From assembly GCF_003337315.1 (NCBI RefSeq), contig NZ_QPJV01000003.1:186001-250000 (forward strand): 64,000 nucleotides of DNA. Reading direction: 5' to 3'. Of the stretch, positions 39,698 to 47,983 are shown piece by piece. The stretch is from Vagococcus fluvialis (GTDB taxonomy: Bacteria > Bacillota > Bacilli > Lactobacillales > Vagococcaceae). Under the pieces are notes generated by a model, which ran no database searches, was not told where the DNA came from, and saw only the letters and a list, made by a program, of their open reading frames with translations. Made by a program: the position numbers and the translations under genes. How positions within the stretch are numbered: the stretch's first letter is position 1; every line of letters begins with the position of its first letter.

Positions 39698-40075
39698 ATG
39701 AATATTGCACTAATTGCTCATGACAAGAAAAAGAAAGCTTTAATTAAAGTCGCTGTAGAATATGAAGATATATTAAGTAAACATACACTTTTTGCTACTG
39801 GAACAACAGGTTCTAAAATTATGGAAAATACAAAATTGAATATTCATTGTTTTAAATCAGGACCACTTGGAGGAGACCAACAAATTGGTGCAAAAGTTTC
39901 TGAAGGTGAGATGGATATGATTATTTTCTTTAGAGATCCCTTAACAGCTCAGCCTCATGAGCCAGATGTAAATGCTTTGATTCGTCTAAGTGACGTCTAT
40001 GAAATCCCTTTAGCTACCAATAAAAGTACGGCTATTTTACTATTAAAAGAACTGAAAAATTTGGCGGAAATTTGA
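39698..40075 (+). CDS. mgsA: Methylglyoxal synthase
   Basis: 125 residues. Converts dihydroxyacetone phosphate to methylglyoxal and phosphate, a bypass used under sugar-phosphate overload. Family motifs: [32 protein letters not shown] and [15 protein letters not shown] with the catalytic Asp and phosphate-binding residues. ATG 39698 has AAAGGAG upstream. It stands alone between msmK (divergent) and the folT riboswitch. Confidence 0.95.
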   Translation: MNIALIAHDKKKKALIKVAVEYEDILSKHTLFATGTTGSKIMENTKLNIHCFKSGPLGGDQQIGAKVSEGEMDMIIFFRDPLTAQPHEPDVNALIRLSDVYEIPLATNKSTAILLLKELKNLAEI

Positions 40076-40090
40076 CGTGAATCCTCTTTA

Positions 40091-40118
40091 TTGTAATTAT
40101 TATGAAGTATGATATAGT
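40091..40118 (+). promoter_or_regulatory. Promoter of the folT riboswitch transcript
   Basis: -35 TTGTAA (40091-40096), 16-bp spacer, -10 TATAGT (40113-40118). Confidence 0.6.
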
Positions 40119-40137
40119 CTAATTGTAAAACAAAAAA

Positions 40138-40240
40138 ACAGAGTAGGAAACGATGCGTAAAGTGCTAGTGGGATGGGATGTTGCTCACTGGACGAAAAGT
40201 GCTAATGGAGTACTTGCGACATGGTTTCTGCATTCGCTGC
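40138..40240 (+). promoter_or_regulatory. Tetrahydrofolate (THF) riboswitch
   Basis: The leader of folT shows the ordered THF-aptamer elements: GAGTAG near 40141, GCGTAAAGTGC, the conserved GGGATGGGATGTTG near 40170, CACTGGACGAAAAGTG, and the closing GTTTCTGCATTCGCTG near 40223-40238. GGAAAC (40146) pairs with GTTTC(T) for P2. It would sense reduced folate and turn down folate uptake. An AAAAGGAG site follows at 40263, so control of translation is possible. Confidence 0.85.
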
Positions 40241-40279
40241 ATATTGGATGTAGCAACTCTATGAAAAGGAGATGCTAGA

Positions 40280-40804
40280 ATGGAAAAACAACGTTTTACA
40301 ACGAAATCTATTGCACTGATGGGGGTGCTGATTGGACTACGAATAGTTTTATCGCAATTTTTATCGATAACAACACCATTTGTTAAAATCAGTTTTTTCT
40401 TTATTCCTGTAGTTATTATGGCCATTATGTTTGGTCCAGTATTAACGGGAGCGGGAAATGCAATAGGAGATTTTATTGGAGCTTTATTGTTCCCAGCAGG
40501 AGGAGCTTACTTCCCGGGGTTTACATTAACTGCTTTAATAGCAGGATTAATTTATGGAGCTTCCTATCATAAAAAGGAATTAACACTAAAAAGAATTATT
40601 ATAACGAATATTATCGTTACGTTTTTAGTTAGTTTTCCTTTAAATACTTTATGGTTATACATGATATTTAGTAGTTCAGTAGTCGCTATGATTCCCACTA
40701 GGTTAATTGCTTCACTTATATTATGTGCAGTTCAAATTGCTGTAACATATTCACTAGCAAACGTGAGTGTGTTCCAAAAACAAGTTATAAAATTTAATGC
40801 CTAA
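40280..40804 (+). CDS. folT: ECF transporter S component for folate
   Basis: 174 residues, about six membrane helices. The start TTKSIALMGVLIGLRIVLSQF, ISFFFIPVVIMAIMFGPVLTG and GNAIGDFIGALLFPAGGAYFPGF segments are typical of FolT proteins. It binds folate or 5-formyl-THF and works with a shared ECF energising module. The THF riboswitch in its leader supports the substrate. GGAG lies 11 bases before the ATG. Confidence 0.9.
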   Translation: MEKQRFTTKSIALMGVLIGLRIVLSQFLSITTPFVKISFFFIPVVIMAIMFGPVLTGAGNAIGDFIGALLFPAGGAYFPGFTLTALIAGLIYGASYHKKELTLKRIIITNIIVTFLVSFPLNTLWLYMIFSSSVVAMIPTRLIASLILCAVQIAVTYSLANVSVFQKQVIKFNA

Positions 40805-40807
40805 GCA

Positions 40808-40846
40808 AAAGACCGTTGGAAAATAATTTTCCAACGGCTTTTTTTA
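40808..40846. terminator. Terminator between folT and the SDR gene
   Basis: GCCGTTGGAAAA-type stem (CCGTTGGAAAAT / ATTTTCCAACGG) and a T run; convergent genes. Confidence 0.9.
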
Positions 40847-41578
40847 TGCTTGTTGTTTGGTTGCTGCAATAGATATTTCTCTAATAGTTACTTCTTGTGG
40901 CATATTGTAAATAAAGAAAATAGTTTCGGCAACCTTGGCAGGATCTAAAGTTAAACCACCCATACTTTCTTTCCAAGAATTATAGTCAGTAAGAGACTTC
41001 TCATTTGTAACATGAGTTAAAAGCTCAGTTTCAGCAGCTCCAGGAGAAACTAGGCTAACACGGACATTACTATCTGCTACTTCTTGGCGAATTGTTTCAG
41101 TTAAACCATGAACGCCAAATTTACTAGCTGCATAAGCTGCGTGATCTACAAAAGCTTTGTAACCTGCAATGGAAGATACATTAATAATCGTTCCTTGATT
41201 TCTTTTAGTCATATTACCTAAAACAGCTTTCATTCCATTTAAAACACCAATCACATTTGTCTGGAGCATAGTTTGCCATTCTGATTCATCTTGCTCAGTA
41301 ATATTACCAAGTAGCATAACACCGGCATTATTAACCAGTAAATCGGCAGGACCATAAATACTTTCAGCTTTTTTTATAGCTGCATTCAACTCATTAATCT
41401 GAGTAACGTCTATGTTTTCAATGAGAATATTCTCAAAATTTAGGGGTAGTTGCTTAATTTTTTCCACGCGTCGGGCGATTAGTAATAGTGGGAACCCTTT
41501 TTGATTAAAAATCTCAGCTGTTTTAGCACCAAAACCTGAGCTGGCACCTGTAATAATGATTAATGGTTTGTTTGACAT
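40844..41578 (-). CDS. Short-chain dehydrogenase/reductase
   Basis: 244 residues of the classical SDR type. The cofactor loop is TGASSGFGAKTAE at residues 10-20, NNAGVMLLGNI near 86, catalytic Ser in VSSIAGY near 137, and YAASKFG (Tyr/Lys) near 151. NADP preference is suggested by ARRVEK after strand 2. The substrate is unknown. Divergent from a MerR regulator, with a MerR-type promoter between them. Confidence 0.92.
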   Translation of the reverse strand: MSNKPLIIITGASSGFGAKTAEIFNQKGFPLLLIARRVEKIKQLPLNFENILIENIDVTQINELNAAIKKAESIYGPADLLVNNAGVMLLGNITEQDESEWQTMLQTNVIGVLNGMKAVLGNMTKRNQGTIINVSSIAGYKAFVDHAAYAASKFGVHGLTETIRQEVADSNVRVSLVSPGAAETELLTHVTNEKSLTDYNSWKESMGGLTLDPAKVAETIFFIYNMPQEVTIREISIAATKQQA

Positions 41579-41618
41579 TTTTTCAACACATCCTTATATT
41601 TATAGAAACTATAAAAAG

Positions 41619-41649
41619 AGTATAGCTCTTGGAGTTAACTCCAAGGCAA
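41619..41649 (-). promoter_or_regulatory. MerR-type promoter with 19-bp spacer and perfect palindrome
   Basis: Minus strand -35 TTGCCT (41644-41649), 19-bp spacer, -10 TATACT (41619-41624). CTTGGAGTTAACTCCAAG (41628-41645) is a perfect 18-bp palindrome within it. The over-long spacer is the hallmark of MerR-activated promoters. It drives the SDR gene. Confidence 0.85.
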
Positions 41650-41666
41650 GAGAAAGAGTGAAAAAA

Positions 41667-42149
41667 ATGTATACAATTGGACAAGTTGCTGAATTAACGC
41701 AAATTACTACGGATACACTTAGGTATTATGATAAGATTGGCTTGTTGCCATTTGTAAAAAGAAATGAATTTGGTCATCGTTTATTCAGTGAGAGAGATTT
41801 AAAATATTTAGAAGTTATTCAATGTCTAAAAAAATCAGATGTTCCTGTGAAAGAAATCGGTCAATTTGTAGAATGGACTATTATAGGAGATGACACACTA
41901 GAAAAAAGAAAAGACTTCTTTACTGAGAAACAAAAAGATTTAGAAGAAAAAATATCCTCACTAGAATCGATGCTAGCCTTTCTAAAATGGAAGAAATGGT
42001 ACTATGAAGAGGCTTGTGTTGCAGAAACTGAAGCGATTCATTTTGTAGAAGGCACTCGTTCTTTTAATCCATTAGTACTGGATAGATACAATGAGATGCA
42101 ACTAAATGAAAAAGATAAAATCAAAACAACACCTCGTCATTTGAAATAA
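41667..42149 (+). CDS. MerR family transcriptional regulator
   Basis: 160 residues. The HTH is YTIGQVAELTQITTDTLRYY, followed by GLLPFVKRNEFGHRLFS and a coiled-coil dimer helix (about 75-120). The C-terminal part has one Cys in YEEACVAETEAIHF, in a family where aldehyde- or electrophile-sensing Cys residues are common (AdhR/NmlR type); that sensing role is inferred. An in-frame GTG at 41658 is an alternative start. Divergent from the SDR gene it likely controls. Confidence 0.88.
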   Translation: MYTIGQVAELTQITTDTLRYYDKIGLLPFVKRNEFGHRLFSERDLKYLEVIQCLKKSDVPVKEIGQFVEWTIIGDDTLEKRKDFFTEKQKDLEEKISSLESMLAFLKWKKWYYEEACVAETEAIHFVEGTRSFNPLVLDRYNEMQLNEKDKIKTTPRHLK

Positions 42150-42171
42150 AAGAGATTTGAAGGAGAATATT

Positions 42172-42861
42172 ATGAAGAAGTATAATTATTTAATTTTTGA
42201 TTTAGATAACACGTTATTAGATTTTAGTCAGTCAGAACTACACGCATTACGCGCTGTTTTTACGAAATATGGTGTTATTTTTAATGATGAGACTTTTGCA
42301 GTGTATAAAGAAATCAATCATGATTTATGGACTAAATTAGAAGAAGGTCGAGTAAAAAAAGAAACAGTTCTAAATACACGTTTCTCTAATTTTTTTGCTA
42401 CTCAAGGCGTTCAAGTTGATGGTGCAGTAGCCGATAATGAATTTAGAAGTTTATTAGAAAGTAGAAATGACTTAATCCCTGATGGTACTGAATTACTAAG
42501 AAAACTAAAAGCTGCTGGTTATAAAATATTTGCTGGAACTAATGGCGTTGGTAGAACACAACGTGAACGTTTGAAAAATGCTGATATGACACAGTTTTTT
42601 GATGAATTATATATTTCTGAAGAAGTTGGATTTGAAAAACCAGATGTTAGATTTTTTGAAACTATTTTCACTAAAGAAACTATTAAAAACTTAGATGAAG
42701 TATTAATGATTGGTGACAGCTTAACTTCTGATATTAGAGGTGCTAATAGAGTTGGAATTGATTCAATTTGGTTAAATAATAATTTTGATGGTGTTATTAA
42801 TGATAAACCTACCTATGAAGTGACAGAATTAAAAGAAATCATTAATTTATTTAAAATTTGA
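42172..42861 (+). CDS. HAD hydrolase, YjjG family nucleotidase
   Basis: 229 residues. HAD motif I is IFDLDNTLLDFSQSE near residue 8, motif II AGTNGVGRTQRER near 125, the Lys loop EEVGFEKPDVRFF near 156 and motif IV LMIGDSLTSDIRGAN near 185. The YjjG (YfnB) branch dephosphorylates nucleoside monophosphates, including non-canonical pyrimidines. AAGGAG lies 7 bases before the ATG. 22 bases after merR. Confidence 0.87.
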   Translation: MKKYNYLIFDLDNTLLDFSQSELHALRAVFTKYGVIFNDETFAVYKEINHDLWTKLEEGRVKKETVLNTRFSNFFATQGVQVDGAVADNEFRSLLESRNDLIPDGTELLRKLKAAGYKIFAGTNGVGRTQRERLKNADMTQFFDELYISEEVGFEKPDVRFFETIFTKETIKNLDEVLMIGDSLTSDIRGANRVGIDSIWLNNNFDGVINDKPTYEVTELKEIINLFKI

Positions 42862-42917
42862 TGATTAACATGTTATACTATTGACATAACATGAATAAAA
42901 CAAGACGGAGTGATTTA

Positions 42918-43391
42918 ATGAAGCAGCTTTTTATGAAACAATTAGTTTCAAGTGGAAAAGACAACTACACAATTAAAGATCGACGTGGAAAAGAACTATA
43001 TACTGTAACTTTGGATGATTTGGAAGTTGGGGATTTTATTTCTATTTCAAATTGTAGAAAAGAACCAGTGTTGCTTGTCAAGCAAGATGAAGAAAATGAG
43101 TTGAAAAAGTTTGTTGTTTATTCAGATAATCAAGAGTTAATCGCTGTTGAGTTTAATGACCTAACAAAAGAGTGTACAGCTATGAGCAATGAGTTAGCAA
43201 TTATTGGTGATTTATTAGAGATGACTTTTGATGTTATGTATGGTTATAGGAAAGTTGGGAAGGTTCGAAAACGTTGGGTATCATCTGAGGATACATATGA
43301 GATGACTATTTTTGAATCTGATAGAGAAAGTGAAATTATTGGGTTAGCAACAGTTTTAGGGTTTGCTCAATACTATAAAAAAATAGCTTAA
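42918..43391 (+). CDS. LURP-one-related / tubby-like family protein
   Basis: 157 residues. It begins MKQLFMKQLVSSGKDNYTIK and alternates short strands (TIKDRRGKELYTVTLDDL, WVSSEDTYEMTIF), typical of the LURP-one-related beta-barrel around a hydrophobic helix (LATVLGFAQYYKKIA at the end). Bacterial members (YxjI-like) have no fixed function. Start 42918 has CGGAG 8 bases upstream. Ends in a strong shared terminator. Confidence 0.7.
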   Translation: MKQLFMKQLVSSGKDNYTIKDRRGKELYTVTLDDLEVGDFISISNCRKEPVLLVKQDEENELKKFVVYSDNQELIAVEFNDLTKECTAMSNELAIIGDLLEMTFDVMYGYRKVGKVRKRWVSSEDTYEMTIFESDRESEIIGLATVLGFAQYYKKIA

Positions 43392-43415
43392 GATACAAAT
43401 TTATGAATTAAATAA

Positions 43416-43456
43416 AAATCTATCCCTAATTGATTACATTAGGGATAGATTTTTAT
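43416..43456. terminator. Bidirectional terminator
   Basis: AAATCTATCCCTAAT / ATTAGGGATAGATTT stem with flanking A and T runs; it follows the LURP-one gene and the DUF1307 remnant. Confidence 0.92.
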
Positions 43457-43680
43457 TTAGTTATTTTTGTATAGCCATTAGCTTCAAGTAATTTTTCAGA
43501 AGCTTTTAAACTAACTCCTTTTTTGGTATCCCCTGATACATCAATGCCGGGAACGGTTTTAGCTTTATTATAATCTAATTTGTCATAATCAACAGTAATT
43601 TCTTCAATGGCTTCTTTTTCTTCGTATTTAATAGAATGATCAATACCCTCAATATCGTTATATATATCAATACCAACATA
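43453..43680 (-). pseudogene. C-terminal remnant of a DUF1307 (YehR-like) lipoprotein
   Basis: The minus strand reads YVGIDIYNDIEGIDHSIKYE, then EEITVDYDKLDYNKAKTVPG, IDVSGDTKKGVSLKASEKLL and ends EANGYTKITK at 43453. This matches the C-terminal half of DUF1307 lipoproteins. A stop codon lies directly upstream in frame (43681-43683), and neither an ATG nor a signal peptide with lipobox is present. The region 43684-43744 offers no clean N-terminus in other frames. Gene decay with loss of the first half is the best reading. Confidence 0.7.
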
Positions 43681-43744
43681 CTATACATTAAAGTTTCGTA
43701 TAAAAAATCCACATTAGCTAACTTATGCCACAGTGTCTTTAAAA

Positions 43745-45499
43745 CTAGACTTGTTTAAATTGTGAGTGGTATAAATCGCTATAAAAACCATCTTTATTTT
43801 GAAGGAGTTCATGATGAGAGCCGATTTCAACAATTTGTCCTTGTTCCATAACTAAGATTTTATCGGCTTTTTGGATAGTCGATAATCTATGAGCAATAAC
43901 AAAACTAGTTTTTCCATCCATCATTTTAAAGAAGGTTTCCTGGATTAATTGCTCAGTTAAAGTATCCACAGAACTAGTTGCTTCATCTAAAATAAGCATC
44001 TTAGGGTTACTAATCATTGTTCTAGCAATAGTTAGTAATTGTTTCTGTCCATCAGAAATAGTGACACCACTTTGCCCAATCATTGTCTCAAATTCATTAG
44101 GTAATGTCGTAATGAAATGATAAATAGAAGCATCTTTACAGGCTTTAATAACTTGTTCTTTTGTTGCATTAGGATTTCCAAAAGTTAAGTTATCCCAAAT
44201 AGTTCCATTAAATAACCAAGTTTCTTGAAGTACCATCCCAAAGGAGCTTCTCAAATCATCTCGACGCATTTCTGTAATAGGGATATCATCAATTAAAATA
44301 CAACCACTTGTCACATCGTAAAAACGCATTAAAAGATTAACTAAGGTTGATTTTCCAGCGCCTGTTTTACCAACAATAGCAATCGTTTCCCCAGGATTAA
44401 CAACAAGGTTAAAATCTTCAATTAAAGGTCTTGTCACATTATAAGAAAAATCAACATGCCTAAATTCAATTTTTCCATGGATAGTAGGTAAAGCTATTCC
44501 ATGAGAATCATCACTTTCTGTTTCTTCATTTAATAGTTTGAAAATTCTATCTAAGCCTGCTAAAGCTGTTTGAATTTGAGTCATCATACCAGATAATTCA
44601 ATAAAGGGTTTTGAAAATTGGCTAGAATATAAAATAAAACTAGTAATAATCCCAACGGTAATGTTGCTACTTCCATTAATAACTAATAAGCCGCCGACTA
44701 ATCCAATAGCTAAATAGGCTAAATGGTCTACAAAGCGTGACAAGGGATTAGTTAATGAAGAAACAAATTGTGCTTTTTGTCCTACATGTAATAATTCTTG
44801 ATTAAGTGAATCAAAAGATTTTTGAGATTCTTCTTCGTATTCAAAGGCTTTAATAACTTTTAAGTGAATTACAGATTCTGATAAGAAACCTGCTATTTCT
44901 CCGAGTTGTTTTTGTTGTTTTCCAAATTGTTTTTGACTTCTAGTAGCTACAATCCAGTTAACTAAGAAAATAAAGAAAGTAGAAATCAAAACAATTACTG
45001 TCAGAAGTGGACTTAGCCAAATCATACTAAAAAGAGAAATTAAAACAATGGTGACACCAGAAAATAGCTGATTAAAAATCGCGGAACAAGCTTCAGAAAC
45101 ATAGTCTAAATCATTTGAAAAACGACTCATCAAATCTCCGTGAGATGTTCTGTCGTAGTAATTAATAGATAATTGGTTTAAGTGATTAAAGGCACTTTTT
45201 CTTAAATTACGAACAGAATAGTAAGCAATTTTATTTCCTAAAATTTGAATTAACCACTGAGATACTGAAGCAATTACTGTGATTAAGGATAGGAAGAAAA
45301 TAATTTTGACCAGCTCAGGTAGAATAACTTTGCCTTGTCCAATCATTGTATCTACAGCTTTACCAATATAATAAGTTAAAGTAACGACTGATACACCGTT
45401 AATTATCCCTAAAAATGAAGCAAAAATAATTTCTTTTTTAAAGCTTTTCAAATAAGGAAAGAAAAGTTTTAGATTTTCTAGAGAGAAATTTCTATTCAT
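43745..45499 (-). CDS. ABC exporter half-transporter, subunit B (EfrB/YheH-like)
   Basis: 584 residues: six membrane helices, then an ATPase. Walker A is VGKTGAGKSTL near residue 375, Walker B LILDEATSSVD keeps the catalytic Glu, and the signature is ISDGQ rather than LSGGQ. Start 45499 follows AGGAGG and overlaps the end of the partner gene by 8 bases. The pair resembles EfrAB of enterococci and YheIH of Bacillus, exporters of drugs or lipids. The substrate is not known. Confidence 0.88.
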   Translation of the reverse strand: MNRNFSLENLKLFFPYLKSFKKEIIFASFLGIINGVSVVTLTYYIGKAVDTMIGQGKVILPELVKIIFFLSLITVIASVSQWLIQILGNKIAYYSVRNLRKSAFNHLNQLSINYYDRTSHGDLMSRFSNDLDYVSEACSAIFNQLFSGVTIVLISLFSMIWLSPLLTVIVLISTFFIFLVNWIVATRSQKQFGKQQKQLGEIAGFLSESVIHLKVIKAFEYEEESQKSFDSLNQELLHVGQKAQFVSSLTNPLSRFVDHLAYLAIGLVGGLLVINGSSNITVGIITSFILYSSQFSKPFIELSGMMTQIQTALAGLDRIFKLLNEETESDDSHGIALPTIHGKIEFRHVDFSYNVTRPLIEDFNLVVNPGETIAIVGKTGAGKSTLVNLLMRFYDVTSGCILIDDIPITEMRRDDLRSSFGMVLQETWLFNGTIWDNLTFGNPNATKEQVIKACKDASIYHFITTLPNEFETMIGQSGVTISDGQKQLLTIARTMISNPKMLILDEATSSVDTLTEQLIQETFFKMMDGKTSFVIAHRLSTIQKADKILVMEQGQIVEIGSHHELLQNKDGFYSDLYHSQFKQV

Positions 45500-47225
45500 G
45501 AGAATCCTCCTTTTCTTCCTGAGAAGCAACGATTTTTTGATACATTCTTGACGTTTTAAGTAGGTCATTATGAGGACCAAACCCAGCTTGTTCTCCGTTT
45601 TCTAAAACAAGAATATTTCTAGCGTCTTTCACAGATGAAATACGTTGAGAAATAATGATTGTTGTCATGTCTGGGTAGTTAGTTTTCAGATTTTTTCTAA
45701 TAGAGAAGTCTGTTTGATAGTCAAGAGCACTTAATGAGTCATCCATAATTAAAATATCAGGTTGTTTCATAAAAGCTCTAGCAATGCTAAGACGTTGTTT
45801 TTGTCCACCAGAGAAGTTATTACCATTTGCTAATACTTTAGTTTCTAGCTTTTCTGGTAAATTATCGAAAAAATCCAGACAATCAGCCATTTTTAAAGCT
45901 TCGTAACATTCTTTATCAGTTGCATTAGGGTTCCCCATTAATAAGTTACTTTTAATTGTTCCGCTAAATAAAATACTTTTTTGAGGAACGTAAGCAATGT
46001 GTTGACGTAATTCTCCAGTTGAGTAGGTAGAAATATCTTTGCCATTAACGATTAACTCGCCACTAGTAATAGGATAAAACTTAGCAATTAGTTGCGTTAA
46101 AGTAGTCTTTCCACTACCAGTTGGTCCAGTAATGCCTAGAGTGTCACCTTTTTTTAAAGTGAAATTAATATTTTTTAAAGCAAGTCCACTTGTTTCAGTA
46201 TATTTAAAAGAAACATGGTTAAAAGAAACAACTTCTGAATCAGACCAAATAGTTGGTTTAGTTTGATTATTTGTAGTGATAATAGGGTTTGTTTCAAAAA
46301 TTTCTTTAACACGTTCACCAGAGGCAAAAGCTTTAGTAAAAATAACAACTAAGTTAGCTACAACAATTAATGCAAGTAACATTTGTGTCATATAATTAAT
46401 TAGGGCAACGACTTCACCAGAAGACAAATGTCCTGTATTAACATTTAAACCACCAAAATAAAGAATAAAGATAATCGCTAAATTCATAATAAAGGTTGTT
46501 GTTGGTGAAAGAAGTGAAGAAATATTAGTTACATTTTGATAGGCAACAGCTAATTCATCACTAGCTTCATCAAATGTTTCAATGTCTTTTTCCTTTTTAG
46601 AAAAAGCACGGATGACTCTAACACCAGTTAAATTTTGACGAATTGTTTCGTTTAAATAATCTAATCTTTCTTGGACTCTCTTAAATAAGGGCACTGTTTT
46701 TTTCATAATTAAAAAGAGAATGAAAGAAAAAATAGGAATAATTGTAATAAAAATCAAGCCCATTTTAACATCAATATAAAAAGCCATAATAATAGAGCCA
46801 ATACTTAAAAATGGAGCTCTAATGACTAATCGAATCAACATAGCTAAAGCAAGCTGTAATTGATTAATATCACTAGTTGTACGAGTGATTAAAGTGGAGG
46901 TACCAAAATGATCAATTTCTTTATGAGAAAAAGAGTTAATTTTTTGAATCATTTTTTCCCTAAGAGCGGTCCCAAAACCTTGGGAAGCAATAGAGGCGTA
47001 ATATTGACAAATTAAAACACAAATAAGTCCAACAACAGACATCACTAACATGTAAATTCCCATTTTTATGGTATATGAGGCATCATTTTGTTTGATACCT
47101 TGGTCGATTAACTTAGCCATATAAAAGGGAAGTAATAATTCTAAAATAGCTTCTAAAAGCTTGAAAAAAGGGCCTAAGATTAGCTCTTTTTTATAATGTT
47201 TGGCATAACTTAGTAGAGAAAACAA
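45492..47225 (-). CDS. ABC exporter half-transporter, subunit A (EfrA/YheI-like)
   Basis: 577 residues, six membrane helices and an ATPase domain. Walker A is TGPTGSGKTTL near residue 366 and the signature is a good FSGGQKQRLSIARAF. Walker B is ILIMDDSLSALD, with Asp in place of the catalytic Glu. Together with ISDGQ in the partner, this predicts one degenerate and one active ATP site, the rule for heterodimeric exporters. The start is TTG behind AAGGAAGG. Confidence 0.88.
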   Translation of the reverse strand: MFSLLSYAKHYKKELILGPFFKLLEAILELLLPFYMAKLIDQGIKQNDASYTIKMGIYMLVMSVVGLICVLICQYYASIASQGFGTALREKMIQKINSFSHKEIDHFGTSTLITRTTSDINQLQLALAMLIRLVIRAPFLSIGSIIMAFYIDVKMGLIFITIIPIFSFILFLIMKKTVPLFKRVQERLDYLNETIRQNLTGVRVIRAFSKKEKDIETFDEASDELAVAYQNVTNISSLLSPTTTFIMNLAIIFILYFGGLNVNTGHLSSGEVVALINYMTQMLLALIVVANLVVIFTKAFASGERVKEIFETNPIITTNNQTKPTIWSDSEVVSFNHVSFKYTETSGLALKNINFTLKKGDTLGITGPTGSGKTTLTQLIAKFYPITSGELIVNGKDISTYSTGELRQHIAYVPQKSILFSGTIKSNLLMGNPNATDKECYEALKMADCLDFFDNLPEKLETKVLANGNNFSGGQKQRLSIARAFMKQPDILIMDDSLSALDYQTDFSIRKNLKTNYPDMTTIIISQRISSVKDARNILVLENGEQAGFGPHNDLLKTSRMYQKIVASQEEKEDSHE

Positions 47226-47295
47226 ACACTCACCTTCCTTAAAAATATATATTGTTATTGGTTGCTAGTTTACGCTTTTCAAGATAAAAAAACAA

Positions 47296-47333
47296 GAAAG
47301 CTAATGCTTAGAAAAATGAGCATTAGCTTTTTA
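47296..47333. terminator. Hairpin between the ABC exporter and the deoxyribosyltransferase
   Basis: AAAGCTAATGCTTA / TGAGCATTAGCTTT stem. T run on the plus strand, a shorter one on the minus strand, which both flanking genes use. Confidence 0.7.
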
Positions 47334-47373
47334 GTGTCAATGGGGCATTAAATAATACTATAGTTATTTATTG

Positions 47374-47853
47374 TTACAAATATGTTTCAATTGTTTTTAA
47401 GAAATCAGCTTCGTTATTAATAATCTCACCATTTAGCTTAACTAAGCCTGCTGTATAGAGGTTAACATAAGGGAATTGTGATTCTGCTGTTTCTTTTAAG
47501 GCGTCAATTTTTTGAGTATTACTTGCGCCAAGTTGTCTAGAATCTGTAAACAAACCTAAAATAGGAATACCGGCTTGATAAGCAACACCAATTTCAGAAG
47601 CTACACCTACATCAATAATTGGACCGTCTAAAACAGCTAACATTAACTGACTATTTAAAAGAGCATCTGTGTCATATTTAGCTATCATTGTTGAGTCAGC
47701 ATAGCTTTCTTTATTGTTAATATCACCTTGTTCTTGAGGGACATATACGGCTAACTCTGGATACATTTCTCTAATTTTTTTGACAAGGTAATCATTGTAA
47801 AATCGCTCCATATCAGAGAAAAGAGGACTAGCAAAATAACATTGTTTTGACAT
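47374..47853 (-). CDS. Nucleoside 2-deoxyribosyltransferase
   Basis: 159 residues. Moves 2-deoxyribose between nucleobases in purine/pyrimidine salvage. The N-terminus is CYFASPLFSDMERFYND, with an Asp-rich middle and the catalytic Glu in DVGVASEIGVAYQAGIPILG near residue 90. ATG 47853 has AAGGAG upstream. Divergent from the coiled-coil 3D protein; an inverted repeat lies between the two genes. Confidence 0.9.
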   Translation of the reverse strand: MSKQCYFASPLFSDMERFYNDYLVKKIREMYPELAVYVPQEQGDINNKESYADSTMIAKYDTDALLNSQLMLAVLDGPIIDVGVASEIGVAYQAGIPILGLFTDSRQLGASNTQKIDALKETAESQFPYVNLYTAGLVKLNGEIINNEADFLKTIETYL

Positions 47854-47899
47854 AAAAAAACTCCTTACTGTTACATGATTTGGATACCACAAAGGAAAA

Positions 47900-47927
47900 T
47901 GTAACAATTTGTAAAGAGATTGTTACA
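47900..47927. promoter_or_regulatory. Perfect 9-bp inverted repeat TGTAACAAT / ATTGTTACA
   Basis: Arms at 47900-47908 and 47919-47927 with a 10-bp spacer; a third TGTTACA is at 47869-47875. They lie in the divergent promoter region and could be an operator. WalR-type TGTWA half-sites are a possibility, but the exact 11-base direct-repeat spacing is not met. Confidence 0.45.
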
Positions 47928-47983
47928 ATGATATCTGGGTATTCTTGTATAATAATAACATAATTATGAAAAAAGAGATCGGT

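Noticed and set aside
40165-40425. Minus-strand frame over the folT leader
   Set aside because: It is antisense to the THF riboswitch and folT; no start signal or similarity.
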